Shown here one piece after another: positions 16,991 through 24,092 of a stretch of DNA of 64,000 bases. A model generated the notes under the pieces. It ran no database searches and was not told where the DNA came from. It saw only the letters and a list, made by a program, of their open reading frames with translations. This stretch comes from AG25 sp035518815 (lineage in GTDB: Bacteria; Gemmatimonadota; Gemmatimonadetes; Gemmatimonadales; GWC2-71-9): positions 1 to 64,000 of the forward strand of contig DATIXG010000073.1 in the NCBI GenBank assembly GCA_035518815.1, read 5' to 3'. The number at the start of each line of letters is the position of its first letter. Positions within the stretch are counted from its first letter, which is position 1. A program made the translations under genes and the position numbers.

Positions 16991-18294
16991 CGCCGCGCTC
17001 GACGCTCGTCGTCGGTACGCTCGATGTGCGCGCCCAGGGCGCGGAGCCGCTCGTCGATGCGCTCGTAGCCGCGCTCGATCTGACCGATGTTGTGGATTAC
17101 CGAATCCCCCTGGGCGGCGAGCGCCGCGATGAGGATCGCCATGCCGGCACGAATGTCCGGGCTTTCCAGGACCTGTCCGTGCAGCGGCGACGGGCCGGCG
17201 ATCACCGCCCGGTGGGGATCGCACAGCACGACGCGCGCCCCCATCCCGATCAGCTTGTCCACGAAGAACAGCCGCGACTCGAACAACTTCTCGAACACGA
17301 GCAGCAGCCCTTCGCACTGGGTCGCCACGACGATGGCGATGGACATCAGGTCCGCCGGGAAGGCCGGCCACGGCCCGTCCTCGAGCTTGGGGACGTGCCC
17401 GCCGAGATCGACGCGGATGCGGCGCTCCTGCCCGGCGTCCACTACCAGCCTGGTCCCGTCGAGCCGCGGGCGTACGCCCAGCCGATCGAATGCGAGCAGC
17501 GTGCCCCGCAGGTCGGCCGCCCGTACGCCGTCGATCGTGACGGTGCTGTTGGTCACGGCCGCGAGCCCGATGAACGAGCCGATCTCGATATGGTCGGGGC
17601 CGATGGTGTAGGGCGCTGCTTTGAGCTGCGCGGGAGCACGCCCGTGGACCGTGAGGACGTTCGTGCCGATCCCTTCGATCTGCGCGCCGCAGGCCACGAG
17701 GAAGTGCGCGAGGTCCTGGACGTGCGGCTCGCACGCGACGTTGCGCAGCACGGTGGTCCCCGTCGCGGCGACGGCAGCCATGAGGGCGTTCTCGGTGGCG
17801 GTAACGCTCGGCTCGTCGAGGAAGATGTCGGCGGCGGTGAGCTTCGCGCCTTCCACCTTGTAGACGTTCCCGACCTCAACCTCGGCCCCGAGCTGCTCGA
17901 GCGCCAGGAAGTGCGTGTCCACCCGCCGCCGCCCGATGACATCACCCCCCGGCGGCGGGAGCGTCACCCGGCCGAACCGGGCCAGCATGGGTCCCGCGAA
18001 GAGGATCGAGGCGCGGATGCGCGCGCACAGCGCGGGATCGAGCTCCCGCGGCTCCGCCCGCGAGGTGTCCACTTCGACCGCGTTCGGCCCGGTCCATTGC
18101 ACGCTCGCGCCGAGGTGCTCGAGCAGCTCGAGCATCGTATCCACATCGCGGATGCGGGGGACGCTCTCGATCCGGCAGGGACCATCAGCCAGCAGGGTGG
18201 CGGCGAGGATAGGCAACGCGGCGTTCTTGTTGCCCGCGGGCCGGATGGTCCCTTTGAGCGCTCGCCCACCGGACACGCGGAACGTCGAAGGCAT
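16987..18294 (-). CDS. murA: UDP-N-acetylglucosamine 1-carboxyvinyltransferase with Asp replacing the active-site Cys
   Basis: 435 aa. MurA transfers enolpyruvate from PEP to UDP-GlcNAc, the first committed step of peptidoglycan synthesis. Family motifs are clear: PAGNKNAALPILAATLLADG at the start and the loop PPPGGDVIGRRRVDTHF. In most MurA the loop reads PGGC-x-IG; here position 118 is Asp. The Cys-to-Asp change is the known basis of intrinsic fosfomycin resistance in mycobacteria and chlamydiae, with activity kept. The ATG at 18294 lies about 9 bp after a -10 box, so the mRNA is probably leaderless. Confidence 0.96.
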   Translation of the reverse strand: MPSTFRVSGGRALKGTIRPAGNKNAALPILAATLLADGPCRIESVPRIRDVDTMLELLEHLGASVQWTGPNAVEVDTSRAEPRELDPALCARIRASILFAGPMLARFGRVTLPPPGGDVIGRRRVDTHFLALEQLGAEVEVGNVYKVEGAKLTAADIFLDEPSVTATENALMAAVAATGTTVLRNVACEPHVQDLAHFLVACGAQIEGIGTNVLTVHGRAPAQLKAAPYTIGPDHIEIGSFIGLAAVTNSTVTIDGVRAADLRGTLLAFDRLGVRPRLDGTRLVVDAGQERRIRVDLGGHVPKLEDGPWPAFPADLMSIAIVVATQCEGLLLVFEKLFESRLFFVDKLIGMGARVVLCDPHRAVIAGPSPLHGQVLESPDIRAGMAILIAALAAQGDSVIHNIGQIERGYERIDERLRALGAHIERTDDERRARR

Positions 18295-18303
18295 CGTGCG
18301 CCC

Positions 18304-18333
18304 ATCTTACGGCGCGGCTTGCGCTCGCGTCAA
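18304..18333 (-). promoter_or_regulatory. Candidate promoter of murA-pgeF, leaderless
   Basis: On the minus strand TTGACG (18333-18328), an 18-bp spacer and TAAGAT (18309-18304) precede the murA ATG (18294) by only nine bases. Transcription would begin within a few bases of the start codon, leaving no room for a ribosome-binding site. Confidence 0.6.
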
Positions 18334-18353
18334 GCGTACGCGAACGTTAGCCC

Positions 18354-19622
18354 GTGAACCCAGCGGTCGCGCTCGCGTTGCTCGCTGTCGCCGGCCTTCT
18401 TGCGATGCGGCTCCCGCGCGTGTCGCTCCCTGCATCCCTCCCGCTCTCCGCCACCCTCGCCACGGTCGGGCGAGTCCTGCGGGCCGGAAGTGTGCCCCTG
18501 CTCTTCCTCGGCCTGGTGCTCGGCCCGGGCATCGACCTGTTGAACCAGGCCACACTGACGAGCCTCGCACCGGTTGCCGCGTTTGCCGTCGGCTGGATCG
18601 CGGCCGGCTTTGGCGCCCGCTGGGAGTGGCGCCTGGTGCGCCGCATCGGGTGGGAGCGGGCCGCGCGCCTCGTCGCGGGAGGGGCCGCGGCGTTCGTCAC
18701 CGTGGGCCTCGCCGCCTGGGCCGCCACGCGGTTCCTGCCGGGCCTCGCCGGCGCCTGGACGCCGGTCGGGCCCACGGTCGCCACCCTCGCGGCCGTGGCG
18801 GCGGTGTCGGGACCAGGCGCCGTGCGCCGGCTCGCGCAGATCGTCGGCGCGCCGCGCCGCACCGCCCGCGCTCTCGGGCGCGCCGCCTTGATCGAAGGTG
18901 GTGCTGGCACCCTCGCGATCGCGTTGACGCTCGCCGCGGGCCACTCGCGGCACACGCTCGCGGGCGTTCTTGCGGGAACCCTGCTCTGGCTGGGCCGCGC
19001 GGTTGGCGCGGGCGCCCTTACCGCCCTCGTGTATTTCGCGCTGACCCGATTGGGGACGCCCCGCATCCCGGTCCCGTTCGCGCTGCTCGCCGCCCTGTTG
19101 GTCGGCGCGGGCTTGGGATGGGCGGCCGGGCTGTCTCCCTTCATCGTGTGCGTGGGCGCAGGCGCGCTGATCGTGAACGTTGGTGGGTACGCCGAGCGCC
19201 GGCGCGCCAGGGCCGTGCTCGTCGCGTGGGAGCCGACGCTCGTCGGTGTCCTCGCGCTCGCGGCCGGAGCGCTCCTCGCGCTTCCCGCGCCGGTGCTCCT
19301 CGCCGCCGTCGCGTTGCTCGCGACCGTGCGAGTCGCCGCGAAGTGGGGCGGGATGCGGGCCGTCCTCGTCTCCGACCCACGCCCCGCGCTCCCGCTGAAC
19401 GCGGGACTCGCGCTGGTCGTGCAGGGTGGGGTCGTCCTCGCCATGAGCCTGAACGTCGTGCTGGTGCAAGGCGGGTCGGGGACCTTCATAACCACGGCTG
19501 TGCTGGGCTGGGTGGTCGCGCAGGTGGCGGCCGTGCCGTTGCTTGGTCTCGCGCTCGCTCCCCCGCGGTTGACACAGGGTCGCCCGGTATCCGACCTTAG
19601 TGCCGGCTCTCCCGTGACTTGA
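18354..19622 (+). CDS. Polytopic membrane protein, cation/proton antiporter-like
   Basis: 422 aa from a GTG at 18354. The protein is nearly all hydrophobic, with about 11-13 predicted membrane helices separated by short Arg-rich loops. The arrangement, with a glycine/alanine-rich helix pattern and LLFLGLVLGPGIDLLNQ near the start, recalls CPA-type sodium/proton antiporters, but I cannot see the paired Asp motif that would confirm transport. Composition is extremely Ala/Leu/Val-rich. The next gene starts three bases after its stop. I call it a membrane protein with a possible transport role. The 59 bp upstream hold the murA promoter on the other strand; I see no clear plus-strand promoter. Confidence 0.7.
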   Translation: MNPAVALALLAVAGLLAMRLPRVSLPASLPLSATLATVGRVLRAGSVPLLFLGLVLGPGIDLLNQATLTSLAPVAAFAVGWIAAGFGARWEWRLVRRIGWERAARLVAGGAAAFVTVGLAAWAATRFLPGLAGAWTPVGPTVATLAAVAAVSGPGAVRRLAQIVGAPRRTARALGRAALIEGGAGTLAIALTLAAGHSRHTLAGVLAGTLLWLGRAVGAGALTALVYFALTRLGTPRIPVPFALLAALLVGAGLGWAAGLSPFIVCVGAGALIVNVGGYAERRRARAVLVAWEPTLVGVLALAAGALLALPAPVLLAAVALLATVRVAAKWGGMRAVLVSDPRPALPLNAGLALVVQGGVVLAMSLNVVLVQGGSGTFITTAVLGWVVAQVAAVPLLGLALAPPRLTQGRPVSDLSAGSPVT

Positions 19623-19624
19623 CC

Positions 19625-20041
19625 ATGTTTCCGACCTGGGTAGGCGTCGTCACTGCGTTGTCCCTCGCGATCATCGCGCTTGCGGTGATCGCCGTCGCCG
19701 CCGCTGCCGTGGGCGCGGCCCTCGCCATGCGCGCCTTGATCCGGCTGCTTCAGGGGTTTGCCGGGCCCGCCATGGACGACGTTCGGCAGCTCATCGGCAC
19801 GATCCGGACGGAGGTCGACGGCGTGACGGGCACCTCACGCGAGCTGCGCGAGCGGGTGGTGAAGGCCGCGGACGCCGCGCAGGCCCGCCTGGCGGAGCTC
19901 GACGCGCTGGTCGAAGTGGTGCAGGACGAAGTCGAGTCGGTCGCAATCGACGTCGCCGGCACCCTGCGGACGTTGCGCCGGGGCGTCGGACTGCTGGATT
20001 GGGGACGGCGGACCATCAAGCGCGGGCGGGGAAAACGCTGA
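19625..20041 (+). CDS. Small membrane-anchored coiled-coil protein (DUF948-like)
   Basis: 138 aa from the ATG at 19625; a TTG six bases earlier is also possible. One long N-terminal membrane helix (about residues 5-45) is followed by a soluble part rich in Ala, Glu and Arg. Its heptad character (DDVRQLIGTIRTEVDGV and AQARLAELDALVEVVQDEV) suggests a coiled coil. This layout resembles DUF948 proteins, which are membrane-tethered and of unknown function. It overlaps the next gene by about 43 bp if that gene starts at its TTG. Confidence 0.7.
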   Translation: MFPTWVGVVTALSLAIIALAVIAVAAAAVGAALAMRALIRLLQGFAGPAMDDVRQLIGTIRTEVDGVTGTSRELRERVVKAADAAQARLAELDALVEVVQDEVESVAIDVAGTLRTLRRGVGLLDWGRRTIKRGRGKR

Positions 20042-20964
20042 CGCGTTGCCTGCTCCTGACGGGCCTTGCCGTCGCGATCCTCGTGCTCGTTCCCGACGTC
20101 GCGCATGCCTGGACGCCCGGCACCCACATCTACCTCGGCGAATCGGTGCTCGCCAACCTGCACCAGCTCCCCGCCGCCGTCGCCGACCTGATCCGCGCAT
20201 TCCCGTACGACTTCCTCTACGGCAACATCGCCGCGGATACATCGCTCGCCAAGAAGTATGCGCCCGTCGGGCGGCACTGTCACGCCTGGCACGTGGGCCA
20301 GGAGATCTTCGACCTCGCCCCCACCGATCCGCTGCGCGCGTTCGGCCTGGGCTATCTCTCCCATCTCGCGGCGGACACGGTCGCGCACAATTTCTTCGTC
20401 CCCCGCCAGCTCGTGCTCACGTCGAGCACGGCGGCCATCGGGCATTCGTATTGGGAGAGCCGGTTCGAGACCCATCTGGGCGACGCGTACGCGGCCACGG
20501 CCAAGGAGGTCATTCTCCAGGATCACGGCACGAGCGACGCCCACCTGGACGGCATCATCTCGCCGACGCTGTTCTCCGTGCGCACCAGCCGCCGCCTGTT
20601 CCGGGGCATGGTGCATCTCACCGAGAGCCAGAGCTGGCAATGGGTGTTCCAGACGCTGCGGGAGACCAGCCGCTGGGACCTGCCGGACGAGGACGTCGAG
20701 CGCCACATGGCGGTGGCGTTCGAGTACGTGATGGAAGCGTTGGGCCAGAAGGACGCGGCGGCGCGGCGGCTGGACCCCGCGGGCACCAAGGCGCTGCACC
20801 TCGCGAAACGGATGCGGCGGCACGCGCTGGACGAAGGCGCCCGCGGCGATCCCGTGCGCCTGGAAGCGACCGCCGAAGGACACTTCGGGCTGCCCGCCGC
20901 CTCGCTCGCCTACTGGAAGCAATCGCAGGCCCAGCGCCCGTGGCGGGCCCGCGGCAGCAATTGA
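19999..20964 (+). CDS. Secreted zinc-dependent phospholipase C family protein
   Basis: 321 aa from a TTG at 19999, the only standard start upstream of the signal peptide (CLLLTGLAVAILVLVPDVAHA). Cleavage after AHA would expose Trp, and in PC-PLC and alpha-toxin the N-terminal Trp binds zinc. Further ligands are plausible in WTPGTHIYLGE, GRHCHAWHVG and GYLSHLAADTVAHNFFV, the last being the H-x3-D-x3-H type block of the zinc phospholipase C fold. Likely substrate is a phospholipid or a related phosphodiester at the periplasm or outside. The C-terminal 100 residues are helical and charged. A terminator follows at once. Confidence 0.82.
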   Translation: MGTADHQARAGKTLTRCLLLTGLAVAILVLVPDVAHAWTPGTHIYLGESVLANLHQLPAAVADLIRAFPYDFLYGNIAADTSLAKKYAPVGRHCHAWHVGQEIFDLAPTDPLRAFGLGYLSHLAADTVAHNFFVPRQLVLTSSTAAIGHSYWESRFETHLGDAYAATAKEVILQDHGTSDAHLDGIISPTLFSVRTSRRLFRGMVHLTESQSWQWVFQTLRETSRWDLPDEDVERHMAVAFEYVMEALGQKDAAARRLDPAGTKALHLAKRMRRHALDEGARGDPVRLEATAEGHFGLPAASLAYWKQSQAQRPWRARGSN

Positions 20965-20966
20965 GG

Positions 20967-20991
20967 GCTCGCTAGGAGGCGAGCTTTTCTT
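20967..20991 (+). terminator. Intrinsic terminator of the 18354-20964 plus-strand genes
   Basis: A 6-bp stem GCTCGC/GCGAGC (20967-20972 with 20979-20984), loop TAGGAG, is followed on the plus strand by TTTTCTT. It begins three bases after the phospholipase-like stop. The loop contains the stop codon of gatB on the other strand, so the terminator is embedded in the convergent gene. Confidence 0.75.
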
Positions 20992-22402
20992 CCAATACCT
21001 TCTGCGTCAGCTTCGGGTCTGCCTTGCCGCGCGATGCCTTCATGACCTGACCCACGAAGAACTGCATCAGCTTGGTCTCGCCGTTCCTGTAGCGGTTCAC
21101 TTCCCCGGCGTGAGCGCCGAGCACGTCCGTGACCCACCCCGCGAGCACGCCGGTGTCGGCCACCTGCACGAGCCCCAGGGCCTCCGCCACGGTGCGGGGA
21201 TCGCCGCCGCGCTCGGCCACCTCGGTAAACACCCGCTTGGCCGCCTGGTGCGACAGCGTGCCGCCCTTCACGAGCGCAATGAGCTGCGCCAGCGCGGGCG
21301 CCTGCACCCGCAACCGTTCGCCGTGGTCCTTCGCATCCGCGAGCACCTCGCCCATGACCCAGTTCGCGGCCGCCTTGTGCTCCGCTCCCGCGCGCGCGAC
21401 GCTCTCGTAGTAGTCCGCGACCACCCGCTCGGCCGTGAGCACGGCGGCGTCCGTCACGCTCAATCCGTATTGGGCCACGAAACGCTCGCGCTTGGCGGCC
21501 GGCAGCTCCGGCAGCTGGGCCTGCTGCTCGGCGATGAACTCCGGCGACAGCACGAGAGGCGGCAGGTCCGGGTCGGGGAAATACCGGTAGTCGTGGCTTT
21601 CTTCTTTCAGCCGCTGCGGGCGTACCGCGTTGTTCTTCGAGTCGTACAGCATCGTGTGCTGGACGACTGTCCCGCCCCCTTCGAGCAGCGCGACCTGCCG
21701 GTCCCGCTCCGCCAGCAACGCCTTCTCGACGTAGGCGAACGAGTTGATGTTTTTCACCTCGGTCTTCGTGCCGAGCGTGGCTTGGCCCGGCCGCCGCACG
21801 GAGACGTTCGCATCCACCCGCAGGCTTCCCTTCTCCATGTCGCAGTCGGACACGCCCGCATACTCGAGGACCTGCTTGAGCGTCTGGAGGTATGCGCGCG
21901 CCTCCTGCGGCGACCGGAAGTCGGGACCGGTCACGATCTCGACCAGGGGCACGCCGCAGCGATTGAGGTCGACCGCGGTGTACCTGGCGAACCGGTCGTG
22001 CAGCGACTTGCCCGCGTCCTCCTCCAGGTGCAACCGGGCGATCGTGGCGGTCGCGATCCCGCGGTCGGGCGACAGGAACGAGAGCGCCCCCCCGGTGGAG
22101 AGCGGTTGCTCGAACTGCGAGATCTGGTAGCCCTTGGGGAGGTCCGGATAGAAGTAGTTCTTGCGGGCGAACAGGCTGCGGGCGTGGACGGTGCAGCCGA
22201 GCGCCAGAGCCGCACGCACCGCGAGCTTGATGCCCTGCTCGTTCGCGGCCGGCAGCGCGCCCGGAAGCCCGAGACACACCGGGCACACGTTCGTGTTCGG
22301 CGGCGCGCCGAACGCCGCCGAGCATCCGCAGAACATCTTGGTCGCCGTGCGAAGCTGGACGTGCGTCTCCAGGCCGATGACGGTCTCCCAGGCGGCCATC
22401 AC
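20972..22402 (-). CDS. gatB: Asp/Glu-tRNA(Asn/Gln) amidotransferase subunit B
   Basis: 476 aa. GatB carries the kinase and transamidase chamber that amidates Glu-tRNA(Gln) or Asp-tRNA(Asn). It begins WETVIGLETHVQL, with zinc-binding cysteines in MFCGCSAAFG and NVCPVCLGLPG. Conserved LARKNYFYPDLPKGYQISQ and GVPLVEIVTGPD blocks follow. The C-terminal YqeY-like domain binds the tRNA elbow. It overlaps gatA by ATGA. No gene for a discriminating GlnRS or AsnRS is in the window, so which tRNA is amidated is open. Confidence 0.97.
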   Translation of the reverse strand: MMAAWETVIGLETHVQLRTATKMFCGCSAAFGAPPNTNVCPVCLGLPGALPAANEQGIKLAVRAALALGCTVHARSLFARKNYFYPDLPKGYQISQFEQPLSTGGALSFLSPDRGIATATIARLHLEEDAGKSLHDRFARYTAVDLNRCGVPLVEIVTGPDFRSPQEARAYLQTLKQVLEYAGVSDCDMEKGSLRVDANVSVRRPGQATLGTKTEVKNINSFAYVEKALLAERDRQVALLEGGGTVVQHTMLYDSKNNAVRPQRLKEESHDYRYFPDPDLPPLVLSPEFIAEQQAQLPELPAAKRERFVAQYGLSVTDAAVLTAERVVADYYESVARAGAEHKAAANWVMGEVLADAKDHGERLRVQAPALAQLIALVKGGTLSHQAAKRVFTEVAERGGDPRTVAEALGLVQVADTGVLAGWVTDVLGAHAGEVNRYRNGETKLMQFFVGQVMKASRGKADPKLTQKVLEEKLAS

Positions 22403-23787
22403 ACCTCTTCTCCCGCCGGGACCACGCGCTCGAGCGCGTACGCCGCTTCCAGCATTTCGTCCTCGAGGAACGCCTGGCCGATGAACTGGCCGCCGATGGG
22501 AAGGCCCTTGATGCGGCCCAGGGGCAGCGAGAGCGCCGGCAGCCCGGCGAGATTCGCCGTCACGGTGAAGATGTCGGACAGGTACATGGAGACGGGGTCC
22601 GCCGTCTTCTCGCCCGCCTTGAAGGCCGGAGTCGGCGTGGTCGGCGTGAACAGCAGATCCACGCCGCGGTCGAAGACGTGTCGGAAGTCCTGCGCGATCA
22701 ACCCGCGCACCTGCTGGGCTTTCCGGTAGTAGGCGTCGTAGTAGCCCGACGACAGCACGTAGGTCCCGATCAGGATGCGGCGCCGCACCTCCGGCCCGAA
22801 TCCCTCGCCGCGCGTGTGCCGATACAGCGACCGCACGTCCGCGCTGCCATCGAACCGCGGTCCGTACCGCGCCCCGTCATAGCGCGCGAGGTTGGACGAC
22901 GCCTCCGCCGGCGCCACGATGTAATAGGTGGGCACGGCATACGACGTGTGCGGCAGCGAGACGTCGCGCACCGCGGCGCCAAGCTCCTTGAGCAGCCGGA
23001 TGGCGCGGTCACACGCGCGCCGCACCCCCGGATCCAGATCGGGCGGGAAATACTCCTTGGGAATCCCGATCACGAACCCTTGCAGCGACTCGGGGACCGT
23101 GGGCAGCCGCAGGGGATCACGGTCCTCGCACGTCGAGTCCTTGGGGTCGCGGCCGCTGATCACCGACAGCACGCGGGCCGCGTCGTGCACGCTGCGGCCC
23201 ACGACGCCGATCTGATCGAGCGACGACCCGAACGCGACCAGCCCCCACCGCGACACGCGACCGTAGGTGGGCTTGATCCCCACCACACCGCAGAATGAGG
23301 CCGGCTGGCGCACGGAGCCGCCCGTTTCCGAGCCCAGCGCGGCGGGCGCGGCGCCCGCGGCGACGAGCGCCGCGGACCCGCCCGACGAGCCGCCGGCGAC
23401 GCGGTTCTTGTCCCCCGGATGCAGCGTGCGGCCGTAGGCCGAGTGCTCGGTGGAGGAGCCCATGCCGAACTCGTCGCAGTTCGTCTTGCCGGCGATGAGC
23501 GCGCCCGCGGCCTTCAGTTTCGTCACCGCGGTCGCCTCGTAGGGCGACCGGTACCCCTCGAGAATCTTCGAGCCGCAGCTCGTCGTGAACTCAAGCGTGC
23601 AGATGTTGTCCTTCACGGCGACCGGCATGCCGTACAGGACGCCCGAGGGGTGCGCCGCCTGCGCCTGCCGGATGAGCGAGCTCCGCAACTCCTTGGGCGG
23701 CGTGAGACACGCGTTCAGCCGCTTGACCTTGACGATCCGGTCGGCCGCGGCCCTGCCGCTGGTCAGCGCTTCGCTCGCCTCGCTCAC
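22399..23787 (-). CDS. gatA: Asp/Glu-tRNA(Asn/Gln) amidotransferase subunit A
   Basis: 462 aa. GatA is the amidase-signature subunit that releases ammonia from glutamine. The Ser-cisSer-Lys triad is visible: Lys in MPVAVKDNI, cis-Ser in GGSSGGSAALV and nucleophile Ser in SETGGSVRQPASFCG. The downstream GIKPTYGRVSRWGLVAFGSSL is also typical. It overlaps gatC upstream and gatB downstream by four bases each, so the three subunits are made in matched amounts. Confidence 0.97.
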   Translation of the reverse strand: MSEASEALTSGRAAADRIVKVKRLNACLTPPKELRSSLIRQAQAAHPSGVLYGMPVAVKDNICTLEFTTSCGSKILEGYRSPYEATAVTKLKAAGALIAGKTNCDEFGMGSSTEHSAYGRTLHPGDKNRVAGGSSGGSAALVAAGAAPAALGSETGGSVRQPASFCGVVGIKPTYGRVSRWGLVAFGSSLDQIGVVGRSVHDAARVLSVISGRDPKDSTCEDRDPLRLPTVPESLQGFVIGIPKEYFPPDLDPGVRRACDRAIRLLKELGAAVRDVSLPHTSYAVPTYYIVAPAEASSNLARYDGARYGPRFDGSADVRSLYRHTRGEGFGPEVRRRILIGTYVLSSGYYDAYYRKAQQVRGLIAQDFRHVFDRGVDLLFTPTTPTPAFKAGEKTADPVSMYLSDIFTVTANLAGLPALSLPLGRIKGLPIGGQFIGQAFLEDEMLEAAYALERVVPAGEEV

Positions 23788-24092
23788 GCTTCGGGCTCCT
23801 CCTCGAACTGACCCAGCCTGGGCACGAGGAAGAATCCCTCCTTGAACGCGGGCGCGAGCGCGCTCACCTCGAGTGCGAGCGGAATGGGCTTCACCTCATC
23901 GGGGCGAAATCGAAGCGCGTCGGGCCCCGGGATGAAGGGGCGCGCCGAGTCGTTCGCGACGACCCCGGCGAGCTGCGCCACGTAGTCGAGGATGCGCGAC
24001 ATCTGCTCGGCCAGCGCGGGCAGCGCCTCCTCGTCCACTTCGAGCTCGGCCAGCTGCGCGATCTTCAGCACCTGTTCCCGCGTCACACTCAT
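23784..24092 (-). CDS. gatC: Asp/Glu-tRNA(Asn/Gln) amidotransferase subunit C
   Basis: 102 aa from the ATG at 24092, which overlaps the pcrA stop (ATGA). GatC is a small helical linker that wraps GatA and GatB. It has VLKIAQLAELEVDEEALPAL at the start and the conserved C-terminal proline-rich belt with LRFRPDEVKP. Order C-A-B is common. No active-site residues are expected. Confidence 0.93.
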   Translation of the reverse strand: MSVTREQVLKIAQLAELEVDEEALPALAEQMSRILDYVAQLAGVVANDSARPFIPGPDALRFRPDEVKPIPLALEVSALAPAFKEGFFLVPRLGQFEEEPEA

